Shown piece by piece: positions 16,268 to 24,875 of a stretch of DNA of 64,000 nucleotides; the stretch's first letter is position 1, and every line of letters begins with the position of its first letter. Both the position numbers and the translations under genes were made by a program. The stretch spans positions 186,001 to 250,000 of the forward strand of contig BMUD01000002.1 in the NCBI GenBank assembly GCA_014650015.1, written 5' to 3'. The notes under the pieces are model-generated. The model did not search any database and was not told the DNA's origin. It worked only from the letters and a program-made list of their open reading frames with translations. This stretch comes from Streptomyces griseoloalbus (GTDB taxonomy: Bacteria; Actinomycetota; Actinomycetes; Streptomycetales; Streptomycetaceae).

Positions 16268-17026
16268 TCACCCGCCGGCGTACGGCACCGTGGCCCCCGG
16301 CAGCGCGTACTCGTCCCGCCGCCCGCACATGCCGTACCCGCCACGCCGACTGGGGCCGGCCGCGTACGCCGACGCCTCGCCGAGGTGGGCGGGGTCACCG
16401 ACGGCCAGCGCGTCCAGGTGGGCACCCGTGCTCTCGGCAGCGGCCAGCGCACCGGCCCGCCACAACTCCCGCCAGACCGGCACCCGCTCCCGCACCAGCA
16501 GGGCGGCCGCGCGCTGGAACTCCAGACAAGGCCCCGCGTCCCCGGCGACGAGCGCCTCACGCAGCACGAGATACCCCTCGACGGCGAGGTCCCGCCGACG
16601 TCGCGCCGCCGCCTCCGTCTCCGCCCCCGTACCGGCCGGAAGCGTCGCGGCGGCGGCGTACCGGCCGGGGTCGGCCAGCACCTCGGGCGGGAAGGTGAAC
16701 ACGGCGTCCCCGGCCTCGGGCAGGCCGCTGTTCTGCATCAGCACCGTGACCCGCAGATCGCCGCCCTGCACCATCCGGTGCACGGTCCCCGGAGTGAACC
16801 AGGCCACCGTCCCCGGCTCCAGCGGGATGTCCCGGTAGCCGTCGGGACTCAGCGTCTGCACGGCGCCCCGGCCGCCGGTGACGACGTACGCCTCCGTGCA
16901 CACCAGATGCAGATGCGGGCTGCCCCCGCACACACCGTCGGCGGCCTCCCAGTCGTAGGCACGGAGGTGCGACAGCCCGACGGCACCGGGCAACGGCGCG
17001 GCAGGCGGCGACGCGGGCCCGCTCAC
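16268..17026 (-). CDS. Cupin domain protein
   Basis: A 252-residue protein whose first half is a beta-barrel cupin. Metal-site-like residues are HLHLVCTEAYVV, then PGTVAWFTPGTVHRMVQGGDL. The C-terminal half (about residues 130-252) is helical with no motif recognised. The GTG at 17026 overlaps the stop of the PmoA-like gene (GTGA), making it the third gene of a coupled operon with an oxidoreductase and a PmoA-like protein. Cupins in such settings are often sugar isomerases, epimerases or ligand-binding accessory proteins; the operon partners point to carbohydrate or uronate breakdown. Exact reaction unknown. Confidence 0.82.
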   Translation of the reverse strand: MSGPASPPAAPLPGAVGLSHLRAYDWEAADGVCGGSPHLHLVCTEAYVVTGGRGAVQTLSPDGYRDIPLEPGTVAWFTPGTVHRMVQGGDLRVTVLMQNSGLPEAGDAVFTFPPEVLADPGRYAAAATLPAGTGAETEAAARRRRDLAVEGYLVLREALVAGDAGPCLEFQRAAALLVRERVPVWRELWRAGALAAAESTGAHLDALAVGDPAHLGEASAYAAGPSRRGGYGMCGRRDEYALPGATVPYAGG

Positions 17027-17958
17027 CACGGCAGCCCGTCCAGATACGCCCCCACCCGTTCCCGGTCCCACGCCCCGTCCGCGACCACGATCCGGTACCT
17101 GTAGGCGAACGACTCCCCCGGCGGCAGCGCGAACTCCTCGAAGAACGCCCAGGAGAACGCGACCGTCGGAATCGGCTCCGCGCGCACGAACCAGTGCGAG
17201 GGATGGATGGCGCTCCCCTCGTCGAGGTTCTCCGGCGCGTGCGCGAAAACGAGCGTGGAGTGGCCGTCGTACTCGTCGTGCTCGGCACTGAAGGCGAGCC
17301 AGGGACCCTGCGTTCCCATGAGTCCTCCGCCCTCGGCATCGGTGTCCGGGGCGAAGACCGTACCCCCGGTGAAGTCGCGCGGGCCGCGCCACTGGAGCCC
17401 GGTGTAACCGGCCATCTCACGCCCGGCGGTGGTCGGCGAGCCGAACCGCAGGGCGGAGTCACGGAGGTTGGTGAGCTGGAGCGACCAGTCCAGCACCCAC
17501 GCGCCGGCCTCCTCGTCGACCGAGTGGACGCTCAGACCGCGCTCCTCCCGCGCCCACTCGGCGCCCCCGTTCTCCACCCAGGTGAGGTCCTCGGTGATGT
17601 CACAGCGGTCGTCTTGGACCGTGAAGGCGGAGAAGCCGTCGTGCCGCATCGAGCCGACGCGTTCGGGCAGCGGGAGGTAACCCCGGTCGTGGACATAGGA
17701 GTTGCCGCCCCAGAAGTTCTGGCCCGACAGATGACTGGCCGTCATCTGCAGCCCCTTGTGCCACCGGTGGTCGTTCGGGCGGTACCCGGTCACCGTACGC
17801 CCGCCGAGCGTGCGCACCGGGTGGGCGTACGGCTTGCGGGACTCGAACCGCTCGGGATCCGGCCGGTAGACGTAGCGGAGGATCTCCGTGCCGCCCGCGG
17901 CGGTCACCGTGACGGCCTCGCCATGGGTGTGGGTGACGCGGATGCCGCGGCTGCTCAT
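17023..17958 (-). CDS. PmoA family protein (DUF6807)
   Basis: A 311-residue beta-rich protein of the PmoA/DUF6807 family. Landmarks are SRKPYAHPVRTLGGRTVTGYRPNDH (given here as PYAHPVRTLGG and PNDHRWHKGL), NFWGGNSYVHDRGYLPLPE, YTGLQWRGPRDF and a C-terminal FEEFALPPGESFAYRYRI. The His/Asn-rich N-terminal patch suggests a sugar-binding site like galactose-mutarotase folds. The name PmoA was transferred from methane monooxygenase and is misleading: no monooxygenase partners exist here. It is coupled on both sides (ATGA with the dehydrogenase, GTGA with the cupin), so it very likely acts on the same sugar substrate. Function unassigned. Confidence 0.85.
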   Translation of the reverse strand: MSSRGIRVTHTHGEAVTVTAAGGTEILRYVYRPDPERFESRKPYAHPVRTLGGRTVTGYRPNDHRWHKGLQMTASHLSGQNFWGGNSYVHDRGYLPLPERVGSMRHDGFSAFTVQDDRCDITEDLTWVENGGAEWAREERGLSVHSVDEEAGAWVLDWSLQLTNLRDSALRFGSPTTAGREMAGYTGLQWRGPRDFTGGTVFAPDTDAEGGGLMGTQGPWLAFSAEHDEYDGHSTLVFAHAPENLDEGSAIHPSHWFVRAEPIPTVAFSWAFFEEFALPPGESFAYRYRIVVADGAWDRERVGAYLDGLPW

Positions 17959-19070
17959 GCGCGCTCCTCGGCTGCCCAGTCGGTACGGCCACCGTGCATG
18001 GCCTCGTGGAAGGGATCGCCGGGTGCGATCTCGCCGGCCCGCACCGGCCGGCCGGTGAACGCCGCCTTGTACAGGGCCGCCGCGAACTCGAGGGTGCCCC
18101 GGGCCTCCGGGCCGCTGCCCGGCGGTCGCCGGCCGGCGTCGTAGGCGTCGAGGAAGGTACCGAGCTGGGCCGTGTGCGAACTGGGCACGTCCTGCGCGGG
18201 CGTGCGCCAGGCGGCGGCGCGCTCGGCGGGGACGTGCCGGGCCGGGGTGTAGGTCCAGTCGTCGTTGACGTGCCCGTACAGGTGGGTGAGTTCGACCGTC
18301 GCGTCGGCACAGTCGATCCGGACGCGGCTCACCTCGTCCGGCGAGAGCACGCTGTTGACGACGGTCGCGAGCGCTCCGTTGCGAAAACGCACCAGAGCGG
18401 TGGAGACGTCCTCGCTCTCGGTGTCGTGGACCAGGCGTGCCGCCATGGCCCGTACCTCCTCCCACTCGCCGAGCAGGTGCAGCAGCAGGTCGTACTGGTG
18501 GATGCCGTGCCCCATCGTCGGCCCGCCGCCCTCGGTGGCCCACCGTCCGCGCCAGGGCACGGAATAGTAGGCGGCATCCCGGTGCCAGGTGGTCTGGCAG
18601 TGCGCGACCAGCGGGGCGCCCAGCTCACCGCGCGCGATCAGCTCGCGGGCGTGCACGGCGCCCGAGCCGTACCGGTGCTGGAAGACCACGGACGCGTACG
18701 CCCCCGACGCCTCCTCGGCGGCGGCGATCTCGTCGTACTCGGCGAGCGACAGGCACAGCGGCTTCTCGCACAGCACCCAGGCGCCCGCCTTGAGCGCGGC
18801 CACCGTCTGCTCGCGGTGGAGCGACGGCGGGGTCCCGATCAGCACCAGGTCCGGGCGTACGGCGTCCAGCATCGCGCTCATCGAGGTGAACCCGGCGACC
18901 CGGTCCCCGGCCGCCGCGCGGAAGGCGTCGAGCCGGCCCTGGTCCACATCGACGGCGGCGACCAGCTCGGTGCGGTCGCCGTGGGCGCGCAGCGCGGGCA
19001 GATGGCCGCCGCTGACGATGGCGCCGGTGCCGACGACGGCGACGCGACGGCGGGCGGGGGACAAGGACAT
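17955..19070 (-). CDS. Gfo/Idh/MocA family oxidoreductase
   Basis: A 371-residue NAD(P)-dependent sugar or cyclitol dehydrogenase. The N-terminal Rossmann motif is VAVVGTGAIVSGGHLPAL, followed by IGTPPSLHREQTVAALKAG and the diagnostic CEKPLCLS (EKP motif with the catalytic Lys). The C-terminal beta-sheet domain has TMGHGIHQYDLLLHLLG, whose Asp/His are active-site residues. The ATG at 19070 has AAGGAG about 7 bases upstream; a longer frame runs into the operator. It leads the operon with the PmoA-like and cupin genes. The operon is preceded by a LacI-type operator, so induction by a sugar is expected. Confidence 0.92.
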   Translation of the reverse strand: MSLSPARRRVAVVGTGAIVSGGHLPALRAHGDRTELVAAVDVDQGRLDAFRAAAGDRVAGFTSMSAMLDAVRPDLVLIGTPPSLHREQTVAALKAGAWVLCEKPLCLSLAEYDEIAAAEEASGAYASVVFQHRYGSGAVHARELIARGELGAPLVAHCQTTWHRDAAYYSVPWRGRWATEGGGPTMGHGIHQYDLLLHLLGEWEEVRAMAARLVHDTESEDVSTALVRFRNGALATVVNSVLSPDEVSRVRIDCADATVELTHLYGHVNDDWTYTPARHVPAERAAAWRTPAQDVPSSHTAQLGTFLDAYDAGRRPPGSGPEARGTLEFAAALYKAAFTGRPVRAGEIAPGDPFHEAMHGGRTDWAAEERA

Positions 19071-19108
19071 GCGGCGCTCCTTGGAACGGTAGAGGCGGAC
19101 ACGCACTA

Positions 19109-19120
19109 GAAAGCGCTTTC
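19109..19120. promoter_or_regulatory. LacI-family operator
   Basis: GAAAGCGCTTTC is a perfect 12-base palindrome with the central CG step typical of LacI-family sites. It lies 39 bases before the start codon of the Gfo/Idh gene. No LacI gene is adjacent; one lies at about 41.4 kb, but its own candidate site has a different sequence. Confidence 0.7.
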
Positions 19121-19300
19121 CCTCGACCGATGACCCTAGGCCCGAGCGCAGGCCGGGACAACCCCCACATCTGCCTGTTCGAGATCCGGCGCCCCTACGG
19201 GCCCGCGCCCGCCGCGCCCACGTCGGAGCCCGTCCCAGGCACCCAGCGCCCTACGGGCCCGCCGCGCCCACACAGGTGATCAACCGCCCGCACAGGCCCG

Positions 19301-20089
19301 CTACGCCCGCACCTCACCCCCCGGCCGAAGCCCGCCGCTGCGTCCACCGACCGCCCGGCCACCCCCCGGCCCCAGAAACCGGTAACGCCGCTCCGGCCGC
19401 CCCGTCGCCCCGTACCGCAGCGACACCTCCACACTGCCGGCGGTGTGGAAGTACTCCAGGTACCGGCGGGCGCTGACCCGGGAGACGCCGGTCAGGCCGG
19501 CGCACTCGGTGGCCGACAGCGTGCCGTCGGCCTCGCGGAGGGTGCGTTCGATCAGCCCGGCGGTCTCCGCGCTCATCCCCTTGGGCAGCACCGGGGACAC
19601 GGCCACCGCCGCTCCCGCCCCCGCCAGGACCCGGTCGACGTCCGCCTGACCGCGGACGACCGTGTCGAGCAGCCGGCCGCGCTGGACGGCGTAGCGCTCC
19701 AGACGGCCCCGCAGGTCCTCGAAGTCGAACGGCTTGAGCAGATAGTCGACGACCCCCTGCCGGACGGCCCCGCGCACCGCGTCCGCCTCCCGGGCGGCGC
19801 TGATGACCATCACGTCGCAGTCGTGCCCGGCGGTGCGCAGCCGGGGGATGACGTCGAGGCCGAAGAGATCGGGAAGATACAAGTCGAGCAGCACCAGATC
19901 GGGGCGGAGTTCGTCCACGGCTGCGATCGCCTGCTCACCGGTTCCGGCGACGCCGACGACCCGGAACACGTCGAGGCGTTCGACGTAGGCGCGGTGCACC
20001 CGGGCCACCCTGAAGTCGTCGTCGACGACGAGCACGTCGATCGTGTCGTCGCCCGCGGGCATGGGACGTTCGTCCCGCGTGCTGGTCAT
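19301..20089 (-). CDS. CitB/DcuR-type response regulator
   Basis: A 262-residue regulator. The receiver domain (residues 17-135) has the acidic pair VLVVDDDFRVARVH, phospho-acceptor Asp in LVLLDLYLPDLFGLDV and Lys in YLLKPFDFEDL. The C-terminal winged helix is CAGLTGVSRVSARRYLEYF followed by YGATGRPERRYRF. These regulators pair with CitA/DcuS kinases that sense di- and tricarboxylates. The tripartite tricarboxylate transporter is divergent, the usual target. The kinase gene, normally beside the regulator, is missing. ATG 20089 has AGGAGC upstream. Confidence 0.9.
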   Translation of the reverse strand: MTSTRDERPMPAGDDTIDVLVVDDDFRVARVHRAYVERLDVFRVVGVAGTGEQAIAAVDELRPDLVLLDLYLPDLFGLDVIPRLRTAGHDCDVMVISAAREADAVRGAVRQGVVDYLLKPFDFEDLRGRLERYAVQRGRLLDTVVRGQADVDRVLAGAGAAVAVSPVLPKGMSAETAGLIERTLREADGTLSATECAGLTGVSRVSARRYLEYFHTAGSVEVSLRYGATGRPERRYRFLGPGGGRAVGGRSGGLRPGGEVRA

Positions 20090-20103
20090 CGGTTCTGCTC
20101 CTT

Positions 20104-20184
20104 CCGCCACCGCGTCGGTGAGGTGGCCCGGCGGTCGTGCGCGCCGACCGTCCGCCCGGACCGCCACCGCGTCGGTGAGGTGGC
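20104..20184. repeat. 24-bp direct repeat, spaced 57 bp
   Basis: CCGCCACCGCGTCGGTGAGG plus four more identical bases starts at 20104 and again at 20161. It lies in the 419-bp gap between the response regulator and the transporter operon, just upstream of the regulator start. The rest of this gap (to 20508) has no gene that I can support. Confidence 0.8.
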
Positions 20185-20508
20185 CGGCGGCCGTGCGGGC
20201 GGACCGTCCACCCCGGCACACCCGCCGGACGGTCCGTCCCGGCCGCGACGGGCCGTCCACCCCGCCCGTGCGACACGGCGTCACACGGGTGGGTCCGGCA
20301 CTGCCGGAGCCGCCATCATGGCGCTCACCTGCGGCCGGGGAAAGAGATGTACGCCACTGAAGCCCGCCGCTGACGCAATGACCACAACCTCCATTGGTTC
20401 CGCAAGCGCGACAGCCCGACGGTACGCGGGCACCATGTGGCCCGCGTCACCCTCCCCCCACAGGGCTTGGCGTGATCCCAGACGACCGACCGACAGGTGG
20501 TGGCATTC

Positions 20509-21492
20509 GTGCGCCTGCGCACACCCCTCGCCCTGCTCGGGGCCGCCGTGCTCGTACTCGTGGGCCCTCCGCTGCTCACGACCGGCAGCGGCGCCGAGAG
20601 CGGCACCCAGATCCCGGGCCTGCGTTTCATGGTTCCCAACACGCCCGGCGGCGGCTACGACATCACGGCCCGTACGGCCGCGAAGAACGCCGAGGACGCC
20701 GGGCTCACCCACACCGTCGAGGTGTTCAACCTGCCCGGCGCCGGCGGCACCGTGGGCCTGAGCCGGCTGGTGAGCGAGCACGGCAACGGCAAGCTCGCCA
20801 TGTCGATGGGCCTGGGCGTGGTCGGCGCCGTCCGCTCCAACGACGCGCCCAAGACCCTCGCCGACACCACCCCGATCGCCCGGCTCACCGAGGAGCAGGA
20901 CGTCGTCGTGGTCGCGAAGGACTCCCCGTACAAGACGATCGACGACCTGATCGGCGCCTGGAAGGACGACCCCGGCAAGCTTCCGGTGGGCGGCGGATCC
21001 TCCCCCGGCGGGCCCGACCACCTCGCGCCGATGCTGATGGCGCGGGCCGCCGGGATCCCGCCGAAGCAGGTGAACTACATCCCCTTCGACGGCGGTGGCG
21101 AACTGCTCGCCTCGATCCTCGGCAACAAGGTCGCTTTCGGCGTCTCCGGCGTCGGTGAGTACCTCGACCAGATCAAGTCGGGTGAGCTGCGGCTGCTCGC
21201 GGTCACCGGCCCGAAGCGCGTCGCGGGGCTCGACGCGCCCACGCTCGAGGAGGCGGGCTACGACGTGAGCTTCACCAACTGGCGCGGCATCGTCGCCCCG
21301 CCCGGCCTCACCGACGCCGAGCGCGACAAGCTCGTACGCCTGGTGGAGGCGCTGCACGACTCGGACGAGTGGCGGGAGTCGATGAAGCGGAACGGCTGGG
21401 ACGACGCCTTCCTGACCGGCGAGGAGTTCGGCGCGTTCCTGGACGCCGAGGACAAGCGCGTGGTCTCGGTACTGAAGGAGCTGGGACTGTGA
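20509..21492 (+). CDS. tctC: Tripartite tricarboxylate transporter substrate-binding protein TctC
   Basis: A 327-residue extracytoplasmic receptor of the Bug/TctC family. Residues 1-25 (RLRTPLALLGAAVLVLVGPP) form a signal peptide without a lipobox Cys. The mature part has FMVPNTPGGGYDITARTA, which forms the ligand pocket (PGGxxD), and LPVGGGSSPGGPDHLAP. It captures a carboxylate for the TctAB channel. GTG 20509 is preferred because AGGTGG sits 8 bases upstream; GTGs at 20497 and 20500 are in frame. Its TGA overlaps the tctB start (GTGA). The divergent CitB-type regulator probably controls it. The exact acid is unknown. Confidence 0.92.
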   Translation: MRLRTPLALLGAAVLVLVGPPLLTTGSGAESGTQIPGLRFMVPNTPGGGYDITARTAAKNAEDAGLTHTVEVFNLPGAGGTVGLSRLVSEHGNGKLAMSMGLGVVGAVRSNDAPKTLADTTPIARLTEEQDVVVVAKDSPYKTIDDLIGAWKDDPGKLPVGGGSSPGGPDHLAPMLMARAAGIPPKQVNYIPFDGGGELLASILGNKVAFGVSGVGEYLDQIKSGELRLLAVTGPKRVAGLDAPTLEEAGYDVSFTNWRGIVAPPGLTDAERDKLVRLVEALHDSDEWRESMKRNGWDDAFLTGEEFGAFLDAEDKRVVSVLKELGL

Positions 21493-22028
21493 CGACACCG
21501 ACCACCGATGCGACCACGGCGCCCGCCGCCGAACGGCGCTCCTGGCTCCGCGACCACTCCGAACTCGGCGTCTGCGTCCTGCTGCTGGCCCTGGGCGTGC
21601 TCGTGCTGACCGACGCGCTCACCATGGACGTCGACATCGCCCAGCGCGGGCCCGTCGGCCCGACGACCGTGCCGATCGTCGTCGGCGGCGGACTGCTCGT
21701 CGTCGCCGCGCTGCTCGCGGTCGACGTGCTGCGCGGCGGCCGGGGGCAGGCCGAGACCGGCGAGGACGTCGACCTGTCCGAACCGGCCGACTGGCGCACG
21801 GTGCTGCTGCTGACCGGGGTGTTCCTCGGCACCGCCGTACTCATCGAGCCGCTCGGCTTCCCCGTCGCGGGCGCGCTGCTCTTCTGGGGCGCGGCCTACG
21901 CGCTCGGCAGCCGCAGTATCGACCGCGATCCCCTCATCGCGGCGGTGCTGTCCCTCGTCACCTACGCCGTGTTCAACAACCTGCTCGGAGTGCCGCTCCC
22001 CGGCGGTCCGCTGATGGGAGTGCTGTGA
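21489..22028 (+). CDS. tctB: Tripartite tricarboxylate transporter TctB
   Basis: A 179-residue membrane protein, the small subunit of a TTT transporter. Four hydrophobic segments are visible at about residues 27-45 ([19 protein letters not shown]), 60-80 ([20 protein letters not shown]), 105-120 and 125-165 ([10 protein letters not shown] and [21 protein letters not shown]). The start overlaps tctC by 4 bases and the stop lies 1 base before tctA, so the three are made together. The acidic loop [12 protein letters not shown] is cytoplasmic by the positive-inside rule. Confidence 0.92.
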   Translation: MTTPTTDATTAPAAERRSWLRDHSELGVCVLLLALGVLVLTDALTMDVDIAQRGPVGPTTVPIVVGGGLLVVAALLAVDVLRGGRGQAETGEDVDLSEPADWRTVLLLTGVFLGTAVLIEPLGFPVAGALLFWGAAYALGSRSIDRDPLIAAVLSLVTYAVFNNLLGVPLPGGPLMGVL

Positions 22029-22029
22029 C

Positions 22030-23523
22030 ATGAACGCCCTCAACTCCCTCATGGACGGCTTCGGTACGGCCCTCACCCCGCTCAACCTGCTCTGGGCCGC
22101 CGTGGGCGTGCTGCTCGGCACGGCGATCGGCGTGCTGCCCGGCATCGGCCCGGCGATGGCGGTGGCGCTGCTGCTGCCGGTGACGTACGGGCTCGATCCG
22201 ATCGGCGCGTTCATCATGTTCGCCGGCATCTACTACGGCGCGATGTTCGGCGGTTCGACCACCTCCATCCTGCTGAACACACCCGGTGAGAGCGCCGCCG
22301 TGGTCGCGGCCATGGAGGGCAACCCCATGGCCAAGTCGGGTCGCGGCGCCCAGGCCCTCGCGGCCGCCGCCATCGGGCACTTCGCGGGCGGCATGGTCGG
22401 CACGATCCTGCTGGTCGCGCTGGCCCCGACGGTCGCCGACCTCGCGGTGGACATCGGCGCCCCGGACTACTTCGCCATCATGGTGCTGGCGTTCATCGCC
22501 GTGACGTCCGTGCTCGGTTCGTCCCGGGTCCGGGGCCTGGCCTCGCTGCTGATCGGTCTGACGATCGGCCTGGTGGGCCTGGACCAGATGACCGGTCAGC
22601 AGCGGCTGACGTTCGGTTCGCTGCAACTGGCCGACGGCGTCGACGTGGTGATCGTCGCCGTGGGACTGTTCGCCATCGGCGAGGCGCTGTGGGTCGCCGC
22701 CCATCTGCGGCGCAGGCCGCCGGAGCCGATCCCGGTGGGCCGGCCGTGGCTGGGCCGCGCCGATCTGAGGCGCACCTGGAAGTCCTGGGCGCGCGGCCCG
22801 TTCATCGGCTTCCCCTTCGGCGCGATCCCGGCGGGCGGGGCGGAGATCCCGACCTTCCTGTCGTACGTCACGGAGAAGCGGCTGTCGAAGCACAAGGACG
22901 AGTGGGGCAAGGGCGCCATCGAGGGGGTCGCGGGTCCGGAGTCGGCCGCGTCGGCCTCGGCCGCGGGCACGCTGGTGTCGATGCTGACCCTGGGCCTGCC
23001 GACCACGGCGGTCGCGGCGGTGATGCTGGCCGCGTTCCAGCAGTACGGCATCCAGCCCGGCCCGCTGCTCTTCGAACGCGAACCCGACCTGGTGTGGGGC
23101 CTGATCGCCTCGCTGTTCGTCGGCATGGTGCTGCTGCTCGCCCTGAACCTGCCGCTCGCACCGGTGTGGGCGAAGCTGCTGCGCATCCCGCGGCCGTACC
23201 TCTACGCGGGGATCCTGTTCTTCGCCGCGGTGGGCGCGTACGCGGTCGGCGGTGAGGTGATCGACCTGGTGATCCTGCTGATCATCGGCCTGATCGGTTT
23301 CGGTATGCGGCGCTACGGACTGCCGGTGCTGCCCGCCGTGATCGGGGTCATCCTGGGCCCGGCCGCCGAACAGCAGCTCCGTCGTGCCCTGCAGATCAGC
23401 GACGGCAGCGTCACGGGTCTGGTGGACACACCGTTCTCGGTGACTGTTTACGCGGTCGTCGTGCTGCTGCTGGCCTGGCCGCTGGTGCGCAGGGCCCTGC
23501 CCCGGAAGGGCTCCGGGACCTGA
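22030..23523 (+). CDS. tctA: Tripartite tricarboxylate transporter permease TctA
   Basis: A 497-residue polytopic membrane protein with about 12 helices, the main channel of the TTT system. It contains [20 protein letters not shown] near residue 35 and the family hallmark [20 protein letters not shown]. The second internal repeat has [16 protein letters not shown] and [16 protein letters not shown], consistent with the two-fold pseudo-symmetry of TctA. Uptake is expected to be driven by sodium or protons and depends on TctC delivering the acid. It is followed by a hairpin terminator. Confidence 0.94.
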   Translation: MNALNSLMDGFGTALTPLNLLWAAVGVLLGTAIGVLPGIGPAMAVALLLPVTYGLDPIGAFIMFAGIYYGAMFGGSTTSILLNTPGESAAVVAAMEGNPMAKSGRGAQALAAAAIGHFAGGMVGTILLVALAPTVADLAVDIGAPDYFAIMVLAFIAVTSVLGSSRVRGLASLLIGLTIGLVGLDQMTGQQRLTFGSLQLADGVDVVIVAVGLFAIGEALWVAAHLRRRPPEPIPVGRPWLGRADLRRTWKSWARGPFIGFPFGAIPAGGAEIPTFLSYVTEKRLSKHKDEWGKGAIEGVAGPESAASASAAGTLVSMLTLGLPTTAVAAVMLAAFQQYGIQPGPLLFEREPDLVWGLIASLFVGMVLLLALNLPLAPVWAKLLRIPRPYLYAGILFFAAVGAYAVGGEVIDLVILLIIGLIGFGMRRYGLPVLPAVIGVILGPAAEQQLRRALQISDGSVTGLVDTPFSVTVYAVVVLLLAWPLVRRALPRKGSGT

Positions 23524-23545
23524 TCGAACGCCGAATTCGACTGTC

Positions 23546-23573
23546 GGGGCGCGGCATGCCGAGGCCGCGCCCC
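23546..23573 (+). terminator. Hairpin terminator after tctCBA
   Basis: Perfect 10-base arms GGGGCGCGGC/GCCGCGCCCC with an 8-base loop, starting 23 bases after the tctA stop. No U-tract follows, which is common for Streptomyces terminators. Confidence 0.75.
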
Positions 23574-23659
23574 GCGGGCGTACGGCCCCTGGGCGCCCGG
23601 AACCGCAACGCGTCCAACCCCTTGACGCGTCAATGACAACAGTGGCTTGATGTCCGGCA

Positions 23660-23673
23660 TGGGAGCGCTCCCA
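23660..23673. promoter_or_regulatory. CebR-type operator
   Basis: TGGGAGCGCTCCCA is a perfect 14-base palindrome identical to the published CebR box of Streptomyces cellulose and cello-oligosaccharide control. It lies 23 bases before the esterase ATG, well placed to block transcription of the esterase and mannanase genes. A related LacI-family repressor could also bind. Confidence 0.85.
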
Positions 23674-23696
23674 CCTCATCCAGGGAAGGGGAAACC

Positions 23697-24788
23697 ATGC
23701 GCGACACCCGCCTTCGGCGCTTACGCACGCTTCCGCTCCTCGGCCTGCTGGCCGCCCTGTTCCTCCCCCTCGGCGTGAGCCTCGCGCCGAGTGCGGCAGC
23801 CTCGTCCGCCGCCACCCCGGTGCGCATCATGCCGCTCGGCGACTCCATCACCGGTTCACCGGGCTGCTGGCGGGCGGTGCTGTGGAACCGGCTGCTGGAG
23901 GCCGGCCACACGGACATCGACTTCGTCGGCACCCTGCCCGAGCAGGGCTGCGGCGTGGAGCACGACGGGGACAACGAGGGACACGGCGGCGAGCTGGTCA
24001 CCAACGTCGCGGACCAGGACCTGCTTCCCGCACGGCTGGCGGCGACCCGGCCGGACATCGTTGTCATGCACTTCGGCACGAACGACGTCTGGAGCAGTAT
24101 CTCCCCCGACCGCATCCTCGCCGCGTACACCGAGCTGGTGACGCAGATGCGGGCGTCCAACCCGGACATGCGGATCCTCGTCGCACAGCTCATCCCCATG
24201 AACCCCGGCTCGTGCGCCGCCTGCGCCCAGCGCGTCGTCGACTTCAACGCCCGGATCCCGGGGTGGGCCGCGGCGACGAGCACCAGCCGCTCCCCGGTGA
24301 CCGTGGTCGACCAGTGGGCCGGGTTCGACACGTCCACCGACACCTACGACGGCGTGCATCCGAACGCCGCCGGCGACGAGAAGATCGCCGCCCGCTGGTT
24401 CCCCGCCCTGGCCGCGCTCCTGGAGGAAGGTGTACCGGGCGGTCCCGGTGACCCGGGCGACGGCGACCTCACCTGCACCGCGTCCTTCCGGGCCGTCTCC
24501 GCCTGGCAGGGCGGTTACCAGGCCGAGGTGACGGTGCGCAACACCTCCGCCGCCCCCGTCGAGGGCTGGAGGGTGACGGTCGAACCGGCCGACGGCGCCC
24601 GTGTCGCCCAGGTGTGGAACGGCACCCTCACCACGGCCGCCGACGGCACGGCCACCGTCACCGACGCGGGCTGGAACGGCGCCCTCGCCCCGGGTGCGAG
24701 CGCCGGCTTCGGCCTCATCGCCACCACCCCCGCGACATCCAGCGCCCCGGCCGCGACCGTCGACTGCGCGGCCACGGCCTCCTCCTGA
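23697..24788 (+). CDS. Secreted SGNH hydrolase/acetyl esterase (CE3-like) with CBM2-like tail
   Basis: A 363-residue exported esterase. Residues 1-37 are a signal peptide (LPLLGLLAALFLPLGVSLAPSAAA region). The SGNH domain (about 40-245) has the Ser block IMPLGDSITGSPGCW, HFGTNDVWSS with the Gly/Asn residues, and the catalytic pair in DGVHPNAAGDEK. After a Gly/Pro linker, residues about 260-360 form a cellulose-binding-like module (CTASFRAVSAWQGGYQAEVT) with terminal Cys residues. The likely role is removal of acetyl groups from hemicellulose. It is directly under a CebR box, and the mannanase follows by 87 bases, so the two probably act together on acetylated mannan or xylan. Confidence 0.88.
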   Translation: MRDTRLRRLRTLPLLGLLAALFLPLGVSLAPSAAASSAATPVRIMPLGDSITGSPGCWRAVLWNRLLEAGHTDIDFVGTLPEQGCGVEHDGDNEGHGGELVTNVADQDLLPARLAATRPDIVVMHFGTNDVWSSISPDRILAAYTELVTQMRASNPDMRILVAQLIPMNPGSCAACAQRVVDFNARIPGWAAATSTSRSPVTVVDQWAGFDTSTDTYDGVHPNAAGDEKIAARWFPALAALLEEGVPGGPGDPGDGDLTCTASFRAVSAWQGGYQAEVTVRNTSAAPVEGWRVTVEPADGARVAQVWNGTLTTAADGTATVTDAGWNGALAPGASAGFGLIATTPATSSAPAATVDCAATASS

Positions 24789-24875
24789 CGCACGGGCCGA
24801 GCACGCCCGGGCTCCGGCACCGCGACGGCGGTCGCCGGCACCGACCGAGATCCCCTCCCCTCCACTGGAGCCGCC

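Noticed and set aside
19181-19300. Imperfect repeats of CTACGGGCCCGCCGCGCCCA
   Set aside because: Two diverged copies in GC-rich intergenic DNA; not enough to call a feature.
20104-20508. Degenerate sensor kinase gene upstream of the CitB-type regulator
   Set aside because: I searched the frames for H-box and N-box motifs and found none; only short repeats are present.
24789-24875. Second operator or promoter between the esterase and mannanase genes
   Set aside because: No palindrome like the CebR box is present; only a weak imperfect hairpin (24811-24840).
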